From positions 5,449-46,600 of the forward strand of contig DKZA01000020.1 in NCBI GenBank assembly GCA_002492525.1: DNA of 41,152 nucleotides, read 5' to 3'. Source of the stretch: Lachnospiraceae bacterium UBA7086 (GTDB lineage Bacteria > Bacillota > Clostridia > Lachnospirales > Lachnospiraceae). Position numbers and translations under genes: made by a program. Positions 25,600-33,551 of the stretch are shown here, one piece after another (the stretch's first letter is position 1; every line of letters begins with the position of its first letter). Below the pieces are notes generated by a model. It saw nothing but the letters and a program-made list of their open reading frames with translations, did no database searches and was not told the DNA's origin.

Positions 25600-25927
25600 A
25601 AATTTTCATGCCTTCCCTTTCAATGTTTTGGTAAAACGGCTGATACTTCATGTTATTTTCATAATCATCATAATTACGCGTAAGAAGTGACACCATAATA
25701 TCATTTTCCAAACCGATTCGACTTGCAATTCTACTGATTTCTTTTCGTCTTTGCGTTATTTCTTTTTGATCGCAACTCAATAAAATCATAATATCGACAT
25801 CTGATTCCAGATTAAAATCACCACGCGCATACGAGCCATACAAAATAATACGTTCAATCTTCCCCTCAAATAGTTTTATCAGTTCTTCATATACTTCCTT
25901 TGTAATATTCTTTATTTTTTCTTCCAT
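25592..25927 (-). CDS. MNT-domain nucleotidyltransferase antitoxin (MntA-like)
   Basis: A 111-aa minimal nucleotidyltransferase. GS-x10-DxD is exact: G31-S32, then D43 and D45 (GSYARGDFNLESDVDIMI). MntA antitoxins use this site to add AMP to the HEPN toxin. It is upstream of and overlaps the HEPN gene. The intergenic stretch upstream (25928-26027) shows nothing I can name. Confidence 0.88.
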   Translation of the reverse strand: MEEKIKNITKEVYEELIKLFEGKIERIILYGSYARGDFNLESDVDIMILLSCDQKEITQRRKEISRIASRIGLENDIMVSLLTRNYDDYENNMKYQPFYQNIEREGMKIYG

Positions 25928-26027
25928 GTCCTAATACCTCATATACTTCTTAAATTCCAATATCCATCTCTTTTTATAAGTATATCCCAAAAAACTTTGC
26001 TTCTCAACATTCTTTTATAAACCACAT

Positions 26028-26156
26028 TACCCTTTAGAAAGTGTATATTAACCATAAAATTATATACCGTCTTTTCATATGAGTCCTCTTTATTCAAATA
26101 GTACATCTAAGAATATAGCATCTCGCTATCCGCCCTAATAAGCCGATTGCAAAATA
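26028..26156. repeat. 129-bp direct repeat, left copy
   Basis: It is about 90% identical to 27115-27243 from TACCCTTTA through the shared gene ends (AAGCCGATTGCAAAATA). It includes the last codons (ILQSAY and stop) of two unrelated genes and the flank beyond them. Confidence 0.85.
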
Positions 26157-26576
26157 TTTTCCGCATACAATTTCGTTGTGATTACATTTTGATAATTACT
26201 CCACCTGGTAGTTATGATCCACTTACAATCCGGGGATACATACAGGACTTCGGTTCTTTCATCCTCACTGCCCGGCTCCACGATTCCTGCCTGCTCATCA
26301 TCTATAGGGAGTTTTTCTCTGAATCTCTGGTATAATTCCTTTGCTTCTTCAATCGTCTTTGTATCATTATAGATAATGGAAGGTTTTCCTTTATATCCTG
26401 ATCCAGTTCCGCTTTTATGTATTTGTGTATCACAGAACAGATAATAGTCCATTTCTCCAAGTTCATCTATTGTGCAATAGTCCTGGGAAAGCATATAATA
26501 TCTTTTTGCCTCATTGATTTGATATTCCACGTCATCTTCGTGATCTCTATTTTCTCCCCTGATGGCAGATACCCTC
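26135..26576 (-). pseudogene. 5' remnant of an 18614-19741-like gene with a foreign tail
   Basis: Codons from 26530 (GTG) read EAKRYYMLSQDYCTIDELGE and VSPDCKWIITTRW, matching residues about 30-125 of 18614-19741. The frame extends upstream to 26576 (VSAIRGENRDHEDDV) but no ATG or signal peptide remains and a TAG lies before it. The last residues (ILQSAY) are those of the unrelated 27222-29204 protein, acquired with the 129-bp repeat. It is a double truncation and chimera. Confidence 0.7.
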
Positions 26577-26594
26577 TAACGTTTTTCTGATTTT

Positions 26595-26631
26595 ATTATA
26601 ATAAAACAATGCATCATTTCTGCATCATTTT
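26595..26631 (-). promoter_or_regulatory. Repeated promoter element, copy 7
   Basis: Tandem TGATGCA repeat and TATAAT (26595-26600) at the conserved spacing, placed before the 26135-26576 remnant. Between 26632 and 26737 I see nothing I can name. Confidence 0.75.
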
Positions 26632-26779
26632 CTCCGTAAAACAACAAAAATAATTAGCAAACAGGTGGATATCTTTCAAAGAGAGTAAGAAAGGCCTTAA
26701 AATTATGTGTCAGGCTATGGAAGAAAGTTTCTTGAACATCTTTTTCCGCATATTTATTTCTAAAATATTGTTATTTTCT

Positions 26780-26808
26780 TTGCCAAAACTTCTCATTCAT
26801 GCTATTAT
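26780..26808 (+). promoter_or_regulatory. Promoter of the first type I toxin
   Basis: TTGCCA (26780-26785), 17-bp spacer and TATTAT (26803-26808) give a transcript start near 26815 and a leader of about 60 nt before the toxin ATG. Confidence 0.6.
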
Positions 26809-26874
26809 ACTTACATGAGCACCGTGTTGCAGGGTGGGCTGACCTCTCATTTTTACAGAATGGGGGTGATGCCT

Positions 26875-26964
26875 ATGAAAAATCGTTTTGATTTTAAGGA
26901 TTTAATGACCTTTGGTCTTTTCCTTTTGGCATTGCTTACATTTGTTTTTACGTTTTGTAAGTAA
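26875..26964 (+). CDS. Type I toxin, small hydrophobic peptide (TxpA/BsrG/holin-like), copy 1
   Basis: A 29-aa peptide: a charged N-terminus (MKNRFDFKDLM) followed by one transmembrane helix (TFGLFLLALLTFVFTF) and CK at the end. GGGGGTGATGCCT precedes the ATG, the GGTGATG context typical of the Firmicutes putative holin-like toxin family (TxpA/BsrE/BsrG). Such peptides damage the membrane when their antisense RNA is lost. A convergent antisense transcript and a shared bidirectional hairpin follow. A second intact copy at 32673-32762 differs at few residues. Confidence 0.75.
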   Translation: MKNRFDFKDLMTFGLFLLALLTFVFTFCK

Positions 26965-26967
26965 CCA

Positions 26968-27061
26968 TACATAGAAAAACCACCCCTAAACTTTGGCCAG
27001 TAGCGGGGTGGATTTTCTATTTCGTCAATGGTCAACCCACCTTGTGGGCGGTTGCTCTTTT
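26968..27061 (-). ncRNA. Antisense RNA antitoxin of the first type I system
   Basis: A minus-strand promoter TTGACA (27090-27095), 16-bp spacer, TATACT (27068-27073) would start RNA near 27061. The RNA contains a stem with CCCAC/GTGGG (27033-27051) and ends at the hairpin 26980-27011 followed by TTTTTC. It overlaps the 3' end of the toxin transcript, as in TxpA/RatA. Confidence 0.65.
26980..27011. terminator. Bidirectional terminator of the type I toxin unit
   Basis: CCACCCC/GGGGTGG with an 18-nt loop is flanked by AGAAAAA on the left and ATTTTCT on the right, so it can end both the toxin mRNA and the antisense RNA. Confidence 0.75.
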
Positions 27062-27114
27062 AATTTAAGTATAGTGTTTCTGTCTAAAATGTCAAGCAAT
27101 AAATCCCACCAGAC

Positions 27115-27243
27115 TACCCTTTATAAAGTGTATATTAATAACAAAATTATATACCATCTTTTCATATAAGACCTCTTTATTCAAATAGTACATCTAAGAA
27201 TATAGTATCTCGCTATCCGCCCTAATAAGCCGATTGCAAAATA
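27115..27243. repeat. 129-bp direct repeat, right copy
   Basis: Matches 26028-26156. It starts just after the type I toxin unit and contains the end of the 27222-29204 gene. The block from 26157 to 27114, which holds the truncated gene and the toxin unit, lies between the two copies. Confidence 0.85.
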
Positions 27244-29204
27244 GCTTCCCACAGTTCGCGGTTTTCCTGCTCCCGCTCCCCTTCACTGTATCCTACGATA
27301 TCCCTCTCAAAAGTCTTTTCTACCGTCCTATAGGGAATCTCCACCTTCGTATATCCTGCCATATAGGAATCAATCATGTCCCTTAACCTGCCGGCTTCAT
27401 ATACCTTTTCCCCTGAAAAATACAGTTTCCTGCTTTCCTCCGGGCCGCTGTACTCGATCCGAGCGATTTCTCTGGGTTCTCCCTCCGGCAGCAACGTCTC
27501 ATACAAGATATAGGTATTGATTCCTCCATGGATATCCCCGCCAAAGCTAGTCCAGTCCATGGTAAGATACCTGTACTCCTGTAAGTTGTTCACATAGGCA
27601 TCCATGAAGTCTATGTCCATATAGGGCAGTATTTTTATATAATTTCGGGATCCTAATATATGCCGCTGCGGTACCGCTATCATATCTGCATAGGAAAAGA
27701 CTTTTCCCTCCTTCTGCTTATAAATATAGAGCGCATTGGAGCCACCGTGGTTGGCGATAAAGTTGACGAAGAACTCCTGCTTCCCGTCAAAATCCACATC
27801 TGCAATCGTAAACTCCCACCCCTGTGCACTATCATGAGGCAAGATGGTATGCCCCATCATCAATACCTCTTCATCCGACCAGTCAACTGACAGATATGCC
27901 TGTACATCAGACGCTTCATACTCTGTCACAGACCTGGCATCCTCCCTGTGCCTGCAGGTACAAAACCAGTGCGACTGCAATTCCTCTATTCCCCTCTCAG
28001 ATACCCAGGCATCGGTCACCAACACTTTTTCATACGCCTGCCCCGGCTTGTTCCAGTAGAAATAATACCTGTAATGAATCGCTCCCGGTCTTTCATCCTG
28101 TATCAGATAGTAAAGATCATAACCGTCCCGCAACTGCCATCCATCCCCAGTATTCTCATGAATCCCGCCGGCCATCTCTGCCAATCCTGTATCACCTTTC
28201 TCCAATATATAGCTGCTTGTCTCTCCGTTCTCAATCGTACCTTCTCTGAAATCCTCCATCAGCACATCTGCCAACCGCTCTGTCCCATCCTCAGGGGAAT
28301 AGAAATACCTCTCATCATCTTCATCGATCTGGATTTTCCCGCCATGCACGATGTCGCCGGTATATAAATACAGCCTGTCCTGCCCGGGTATCGGGATATT
28401 CCCGCCTCCCACGATCTCCCCGTCTTCCATAACAGCTATCCTGCCTCCCTGCCATTCCCTGAAAGCCTGGTATTCTTCTCTGGTCATGTCATATAGTTGC
28501 AGTTTGGTGTCACATATTTTCCCATCCCCAACAGTAATATGGAACTCTAACTTAATTGCTTTGGCATCCTGCACTTTCATCGTTTCGTAATCCGGATAGA
28601 TATAATAGGTATAGCCAATGTACTCTTCTGCTTCTGTGATATAGGTATAATAGCAGTCATAATAACGGTCTGCCGTCCACCCGGTGTCCAGGCCATCCCA
28701 GTCCTGTCCCTGAAATTCCCGGAAAGATGTATCACTGCTGAATAAGTATGCATATGCCTGTACATCTCCGGATTCCAAAACAGGCAACACAATCTCTCCC
28801 AGGGCTTCTGCATCCAGTGCGGCGTCACCTGTTGACAGAAGCCCTCTGCCTTCCCGCTCATAGACGACATCATCTGTATATACGATTCCCTCCTGTATGA
28901 CGATTTCCCGGAAATCATCATCAGGCAGTGCAGCATACATATCCATGGAATCACTTTGTTCCTGCGATATTTCCGAATGATTTGCCGTGTCAGGTTCTTC
29001 CTGGACTGTAACTTTGTCAACATTTATTTCTTCATCTGCTGCTTCGCTGATCTCTCTGTTTATCTCTTCCTCTGTCTCTTCATTGATTGCTCCGCTTGTC
29101 TGTTCATATATTTTCCGGTCTTGACTACAACCGGACAAAAGCAAGGCAGATGCCATAGTATAAATCAAAAGCCTTATTTTGTTGTCGTTCGTCCTCGTTT
29201 TCAT
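27222..29204 (-). CDS. Large lipoprotein with VCBS/FG-GAP-like segment
   Basis: A 660-aa lipoprotein from MKTRTNDNK, canonical lipobox LLSGC (Cys24). A long Glu-rich linker follows (about 30-90), then beta-rich Tyr-rich domains. Residues about 430-470 hold a calcium-loop-like VDFDGKQEFFVNF within a VCBS-type repeat (GGSNALYIYKQKEGKVFSY). The earliest in-frame start (29354) would add 50 residues with no signal sequence and lie wholly inside the upstream gene, so I prefer 29204. The ribosome site (GTGGG) is weak, suggesting coupling to the upstream gene, which it overlaps by 80 bp. Function unknown; surface localisation is well supported. Confidence 0.75.
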   Translation of the reverse strand: MKTRTNDNKIRLLIYTMASALLLSGCSQDRKIYEQTSGAINEETEEEINREISEAADEEINVDKVTVQEEPDTANHSEISQEQSDSMDMYAALPDDDFREIVIQEGIVYTDDVVYEREGRGLLSTGDAALDAEALGEIVLPVLESGDVQAYAYLFSSDTSFREFQGQDWDGLDTGWTADRYYDCYYTYITEAEEYIGYTYYIYPDYETMKVQDAKAIKLEFHITVGDGKICDTKLQLYDMTREEYQAFREWQGGRIAVMEDGEIVGGGNIPIPGQDRLYLYTGDIVHGGKIQIDEDDERYFYSPEDGTERLADVLMEDFREGTIENGETSSYILEKGDTGLAEMAGGIHENTGDGWQLRDGYDLYYLIQDERPGAIHYRYYFYWNKPGQAYEKVLVTDAWVSERGIEELQSHWFCTCRHREDARSVTEYEASDVQAYLSVDWSDEEVLMMGHTILPHDSAQGWEFTIADVDFDGKQEFFVNFIANHGGSNALYIYKQKEGKVFSYADMIAVPQRHILGSRNYIKILPYMDIDFMDAYVNNLQEYRYLTMDWTSFGGDIHGGINTYILYETLLPEGEPREIARIEYSGPEESRKLYFSGEKVYEAGRLRDMIDSYMAGYTKVEIPYRTVEKTFERDIVGYSEGEREQENRELWEAILQSAY

Positions 29205-29457
29205 AATCGTTTTCCCACTTCTGCCACCACACACTATACATTCTTCCCCGACAGCCACTCTCATATAGTTCATTTTTATCGTATCTTTCCTCAAATTCCT
29301 CTGTATCCATGGACAGGAAATCCGATACCGTATCGTAATCACATAACTCCCCAAGATTAAAGTTCTCTATGATGTCTTCCACATCATCGCTGATTCCCAA
29401 AAGTCCCACCAACCTGGCCGCCTGAATCGTGATAATAATACTTTTTAACCAGAACAT
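29125..29457 (-). CDS. Small acidic protein of unknown function
   Basis: A 110-aa protein between two lipoprotein genes, overlapping the upstream gene by 13 bp and the downstream one by 80 bp. Residues 1-20 are moderately hydrophobic (MFWLKSIIITIQAARLVGLL). The rest is acidic and Tyr/Trp-rich (DDVEDIIENFNLGEL, DTEEFEERYDKNELYE, WWQKWENDYENED). The composition looks coding, and the two overlaps fit an operon, but the long overlap with a better gene lowers confidence. Confidence 0.5.
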   Translation of the reverse strand: MFWLKSIIITIQAARLVGLLGISDDVEDIIENFNLGELCDYDTVSDFLSMDTEEFEERYDKNELYESGCRGRMYSVWWQKWENDYENEDERQQNKAFDLYYGICLAFVRL

Positions 29458-30569
29458 ATCTTTTTCTCTTCGGACGAAATAATTATTCTGTCCGCTCTTA
29501 CCTGAGCAATATACAACTCATTGGTATCCTTTTGTACATATAAACCGGTTATTCTATCATCATAATAAAATAATCTTGCCAGATGATACCCCTTCTCAAT
29601 GTACTCCTCATCTATTAACTGATAGGTTTCTATTTCGTTCCCATGATAATCATAAAATGTCACGCTTTCCGCTCTGTCCGGTAAATCATTGACAAAATAT
29701 CCATTCTCTAACAATAACTTTATCCCTTTTCCTGTCCCTATTACCAGCTCTTCTATCTTCCCATTGTCCTTGATCACAATCGCTTCACAAAAAGACAACT
29801 GCTTTGGCTCATAAAGCTCTCCGACTATAATTAACCCCAATTTGTTAAATGCCAACCATTCCCGATATTCCCATTGATCCGTTTCCCATAGCTTTGTTTC
29901 TGTCCATTTCCCGTCTTTATCGCATTGTATTTTCCAATATTCCCGCCTGCTGTTCCCTTTCTCTCCCCATTCGCAAAAAATCATTCCATCCTCTCTTATA
30001 AAAAACCAAAAATAATCCATCTTTGGTTTCTCACTCTGATAAATTATCCGTTTATCCCCTTTATCCAAATTAATTCCCTTGATCGTTTTATCAGTGACAT
30101 AAGTTCCATCATCATTCATCGTCCGTTCCATATAATAGATTTCATCTTGATAAATATACCAACAATCAATCTGTTTTCCTTTTTCACACGGATAACTATA
30201 TGTTTCACCGCTATCCATATCATATATCAGAAATGAGGTTTTCTCTTCTGACAGCGCAACGATCAGATTCCCATGCTGCATATACTCTTCCGGGTCTTCT
30301 TCTGTTTGTAATATATCATGCAATGTCAGGTCAGTTACCTGATAAAACCCATCCTGTTTTTGGTACACAACATTCTTACCATAATCCAAATCTGAAATAA
30401 GCAGATTCTTATAACAGACATATCTGCTATTTCCATTCACATCATACCCCAATTCCGGAATTTCCCTTATTTTTACTTCATTACCGCCATATGCTGTCCG
30501 GAATATACCGACTAACAATATACCAATCAACATAACACCGCTTATTCTTCTTATTAAAATTTGTTTCAT
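29445..30569 (-). CDS. Secreted beta-propeller-like protein (DUF5050-like)
   Basis: A 374-aa protein with signal peptide MKQILIRRISGVMLIGILLV, cut near AYG. Repeated blades carry GNLIVALSE, CWYIYQDEIYYMERT, IKGINLDKGDKRIIYQSE and ELYIAQVRADR. Phrases such as YQDEIYY and a summary of state per blade resemble the two propeller blocks of the 13594-17319 protein. No lipobox, so probably secreted or anchored by the uncleaved signal. The 150-bp gap before it (30570-30718) shows no promoter element, so it may be read from 32267. Confidence 0.7.
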   Translation of the reverse strand: MKQILIRRISGVMLIGILLVGIFRTAYGGNEVKIREIPELGYDVNGNSRYVCYKNLLISDLDYGKNVVYQKQDGFYQVTDLTLHDILQTEEDPEEYMQHGNLIVALSEEKTSFLIYDMDSGETYSYPCEKGKQIDCWYIYQDEIYYMERTMNDDGTYVTDKTIKGINLDKGDKRIIYQSEKPKMDYFWFFIREDGMIFCEWGEKGNSRREYWKIQCDKDGKWTETKLWETDQWEYREWLAFNKLGLIIVGELYEPKQLSFCEAIVIKDNGKIEELVIGTGKGIKLLLENGYFVNDLPDRAESVTFYDYHGNEIETYQLIDEEYIEKGYHLARLFYYDDRITGLYVQKDTNELYIAQVRADRIIISSEEKKICSG

Positions 30570-30718
30570 CTACTTTCTACTCTCTCATCTCCTCATCGCC
30601 TCCCCCATTTCCCCGTTATTTTTCTTCTTCCAAAGGAAGGTGTTTCTTAAACTTTGAACACAAAATTTTGCATAAAACCCATCCGCCTCAGAAGCTTAAC
30701 TGTCCTGTTAATCTAATG

Positions 30719-32215
30719 TTAAGAATAAATAGACTTTTCTCCCTCCGTCAGTACAAAATGTCTTCTCGGTGATAAAATATCTGTCCGTATCCGGTTTACC
30801 TCATTTCCTTCCAGCCGGACTACATTCAGCATGTAATTATAATCCGACACATGGTACAGGCAAAATGTATAGACTTTCCCTTCCATTTCTTTAAACCACA
30901 TTTGTACCAATTTCACCTTATCACAGGGTGGTGCGGATGGATATATTTCCATATTCTCCAATTCCACAATGGAATCCTCATCACGCAGATAAAAAAGGCA
31001 TTTTAAAAACCATGTGGTATAAGTATTTGAAGAATAAAAATTAGACTTTCTCACATATACTGGGATTCCGATGTTTGCAAAGTCTATTTTATGATACTCG
31101 TTACTGTAATATCTTCTCTCATTCTCAGGTACTATAAAATTCTCTACTTTCTCTTCATCCCCAAAATACACAGAGCATCCACTTTCATCCGTCCCATTTT
31201 CCAGATATTTATCCGATGTTATCTCTTCCCGTATGCTCTCAAGATATTCCTCCCATTTCGCGCCCTCGGAAGTATTATACAGATTCTTCCAGACATACTC
31301 ATACGGAAGATACTTGATGAGAAGATTCTCATATTCCATATCTTCTCCTATCTTATAGATCCGGATGCCATCATAAATCTTCAATTGGTAATTATTCGGC
31401 AGATAAATATAATAAAATTCACCCTCATATTGAATCACCACACCATATCCGGCATTTTGTGTCTCAAATTCACTGATCGGCACAAACTCTCCGTCTATCA
31501 GCTCCATCAGATAGATATAACAGATTCCTGCCGTACCTCCTGAGTCTATCGCCAGGACATATTGATCCCTTTCTGGCGTGGGAATATGGAACAGGTCATA
31601 ACAATACTCATTCCCACAGGCTTCCCGGTAGGCTTTATAGACAGAATCTCTCTCCAAACCGGCATAGTTGAGTTCCGGGAATAATATCTTCATCTCTTCC
31701 AAGTCCGGATTCCACTTCTCCATGCCAAGTTCCCGCATGGTCTCATAGTAGACACTTTGCTCTATTTCTTCCCATTGAATCTTATTCATATCATTGTTAA
31801 GAGAACGGTAGATAACTTCTTCCATCTCCATGACCAGCCCCTGCGGAAATATACTGTCTTCTTCCCAGACCGGTACCAGATCGCCCTTGACCGATTCGGC
31901 ATAGTTCTCAATTTCCTGTTTGGTCTCTTCATTATACCAGGGAATCATGCTGTTATCGAAAATACTCCTGTTCAGGATTCGATAGTTTTCCTCAAAATCA
32001 GCCTCTATGCTCTTCTCGGCTGCCTTTGCTATTTTCGCATCATCCTCTGTCAAATTCTCCGACTGCTCTTTAGGCTCATCTCCGGTATCGAAAGGCTGAT
32101 GTTCAGGACGCTCCGTTCCACAGGCAGTACAAAGGATAACCAACATCAAAACCATTATTATTCTTTTAAATTTACTCTTGCTATGTCTCATTGCATCTGA
32201 GATTGTTACAATCAT
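30719..32215 (-). CDS. Lipoprotein of unknown function
   Basis: A 498-aa lipoprotein from the ATG at 32215 with GGGAGGAAGTGCAGGCG before it. Leader and linker (lipobox LCTAC, then GTERPEHQPFDTGDEPKEQS) closely match the first ~55 residues of 13594-17319, although the remaining 440 residues are different. The mature part includes GGTAGICYIYLMELIDGEFV, YYIYLPNNYQLKIYDGIRIY and a C-terminal beta domain. Driven by promoter copy 8. Confidence 0.75.
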   Translation of the reverse strand: MIVTISDAMRHSKSKFKRIIMVLMLVILCTACGTERPEHQPFDTGDEPKEQSENLTEDDAKIAKAAEKSIEADFEENYRILNRSIFDNSMIPWYNEETKQEIENYAESVKGDLVPVWEEDSIFPQGLVMEMEEVIYRSLNNDMNKIQWEEIEQSVYYETMRELGMEKWNPDLEEMKILFPELNYAGLERDSVYKAYREACGNEYCYDLFHIPTPERDQYVLAIDSGGTAGICYIYLMELIDGEFVPISEFETQNAGYGVVIQYEGEFYYIYLPNNYQLKIYDGIRIYKIGEDMEYENLLIKYLPYEYVWKNLYNTSEGAKWEEYLESIREEITSDKYLENGTDESGCSVYFGDEEKVENFIVPENERRYYSNEYHKIDFANIGIPVYVRKSNFYSSNTYTTWFLKCLFYLRDEDSIVELENMEIYPSAPPCDKVKLVQMWFKEMEGKVYTFCLYHVSDYNYMLNVVRLEGNEVNRIRTDILSPRRHFVLTEGEKSIYS

Positions 32216-32266
32216 CGCCTGCACTTCCTCCCTGCCAAGAACATCCGCCAACACTTTCTAAATTAC

Positions 32267-32303
32267 ATTATAGAAAAACAATGCATCATTTCTGCATCAT
32301 TTT
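32267..32303 (-). promoter_or_regulatory. Repeated promoter element, copy 8
   Basis: Tandem TGATGCA repeat, six-base spacer and TATAAT (32267-32272), with leader segment GAAAGTGTTGGCGGATG. Between 32304 and 32531 the sequence is AT-rich and I see no gene or structure. Confidence 0.8.
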
Positions 32304-32672
32304 CCGCAAAACCGTATAAATATAAAAAGGTAATATGCTATGATTAAATATATTAAATTTGTAATATTATAATTGATAGAAAACCATAAAAAAATAATTA
32401 AAATCAAGTAAATAACGGAGTTGGTCATTATTTAAATATAGATAATTCAGGAAAATGCCATTTTAGACGGAAATTCGTTACAAATAATAATAGGAACACT
32501 CAGAATAATTGACAGGGAGTATAAATACGTTAAGCATCTTTTTCCGCATACTTATTTCTAAAATATTGTTATTTTCTTTACTAAAGCTTCTCATTTATGC
32601 TATTATACTTACACGAGCACCGTGTTGCAGGGTGGGCTGACCCGATATTCCCATGGAATGGAGGTGATGCCT

Positions 32673-32762
32673 ATGAAAAATCTTTTCGATTTTAAAGATA
32701 TGCTTACTTTTGGCATATTCCTTTTGGCATTGCTTACATTCGTTTTTACGTTTTGTAAGTAA
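32673..32762 (+). CDS. Type I toxin, small hydrophobic peptide, copy 2
   Basis: A 29-aa peptide (MKNLFDFKDMLTFGIFLLAL, then LTFVFTFCK) with a single transmembrane helix and ribosome site GGAGGTGATGCCT. It is almost identical to the toxin at 26875-26964, including the 200 bp upstream and the antisense region. Its -10 (TATTAT) is intact but the aligned -35 reads TTACTA instead of TTGCCA, so expression may be weaker. Confidence 0.75.
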   Translation: MKNLFDFKDMLTFGIFLLALLTFVFTFCK

Positions 32763-32769
32763 AGCTACA

Positions 32770-32860
32770 TAGAAAAACCACCCCTAAACTTTGGCCGGTA
32801 GCGGGGTGGAATCTCTATCTCAACACTTGGTCAACCCACCTTGTGGGCGGTTGCTCTTTT
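32770..32860 (-). ncRNA. Antisense RNA antitoxin of the second type I system
   Basis: Minus-strand promoter TTGACA (32889-32894) and TATACT (32867-32872) as in copy 1. The RNA would end at the hairpin CCACCCC/GGGGTGG (32778-32809), followed by TTTTTC. Its -35 box contains the stop codon of the neighbouring 32891-33496 gene. Confidence 0.65.
32778..32809. terminator. Terminator of the second type I toxin unit
   Basis: Stem CCACCCC/GGGGTGG. The left side is A-rich and works for the antisense RNA; the right side reads AATCTCT, so it looks weaker for the toxin mRNA than the first copy. Confidence 0.65.
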
Positions 32861-32890
32861 AATTTAAGTATAATATTTCTGTCTAAAATG

Positions 32891-33496
32891 TCAAGAAATA
32901 AATCCCGCAGTTACATCAAAATAGTTTGAACAAGCTTTTGCCAAAGCCTCACTGTATCCTAAACTCTGCGCCTGGATTAGGATATCCTTATCGCTGGTCA
33001 TGGTGATGCCTTCCTGGTCATTCATTTCCACCATCATGCCCTGGTTATTGGTGATCAGGATAGAATCCGGGGTAAACAGGATTTCCTTCCCATACTTTGT
33101 CTTAAAAGATTTATGATCCGGATTCTGTCTGGCACTGTCGGTCTCTTTATGTACGGAGCTGACCACCAGGCATCTGTCCTCATGATCGGGCACATACAGC
33201 CGTACTGTATCACCCACTTCCGGCATACTGTACCAGCCCGTGCCATCCGGAGAAGAATACACTGTTGCATAAGCAAACCACTTCTTTCCGTCTAACGCCT
33301 GCCACTCATCGCCGGTAATGTCGATCTGCACGGTATCTTTCTGTACGCCGGTAACCTGTGCTTCAAAGGAACAACCTGCTATCCCCTGATGTTCTATGAT
33401 AAGTGTCTGTAACCCTTCTTTTTTCCTAAGCTTATATTCATGTACACATGCAATATAAACTATAAGCAGTGTTTTTGAAATGCTTTGCCCGATCAT
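32891..33496 (-). CDS. Chimera: lipoprotein-type leader fused to a VgrG/baseplate-spike fragment
   Basis: A 201-aa open frame. Residues 1-18 (MIGQSISKTLLIVYIACV) are nearly the signal sequence of 18614-19741, with the same promoter and ribosome site. From residue 19 it reads like the OB-fold and start of the beta-helix of VgrG/gpV/Pvc8-type contractile injection spikes: FEAQVTGVQKDTVQIDI, WYSMPEVGDTVRLYVPDHED, CLVVSSVHKE, then KYGKEILFTPDSILITNNQG and ITMTSDKDILIQA. A complete spike protein is far longer. The stop codon lies in the antisense-RNA promoter of the adjoining toxin unit, so the 3' end was cut there. It may be a non-functional relic, though the frame is intact. Confidence 0.65.
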   Translation of the reverse strand: MIGQSISKTLLIVYIACVHEYKLRKKEGLQTLIIEHQGIAGCSFEAQVTGVQKDTVQIDITGDEWQALDGKKWFAYATVYSSPDGTGWYSMPEVGDTVRLYVPDHEDRCLVVSSVHKETDSARQNPDHKSFKTKYGKEILFTPDSILITNNQGMMVEMNDQEGITMTSDKDILIQAQSLGYSEALAKACSNYFDVTAGFIS

Positions 33497-33551
33497 TACC
33501 TTTCCTCCTTGACTTTATTTCCCTCATGGCCTGCCCGTACTTTCCAATTAC

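Noticed and set aside
26050..26130. Short hairpin (TATAGC/GCTATC) as a terminator in the 129-bp repeat
   Set aside because: The stem is only about 6 bp and no T-tract follows on the minus strand.
26853..27035. Open frame of 60 codons on the minus strand across the first type I toxin unit
   Set aside because: It is the complement of the toxin and hairpin, lacks a ribosome site and reaches its start inside the antisense RNA. It matters only because the same frame became the tail of 22874-23752.
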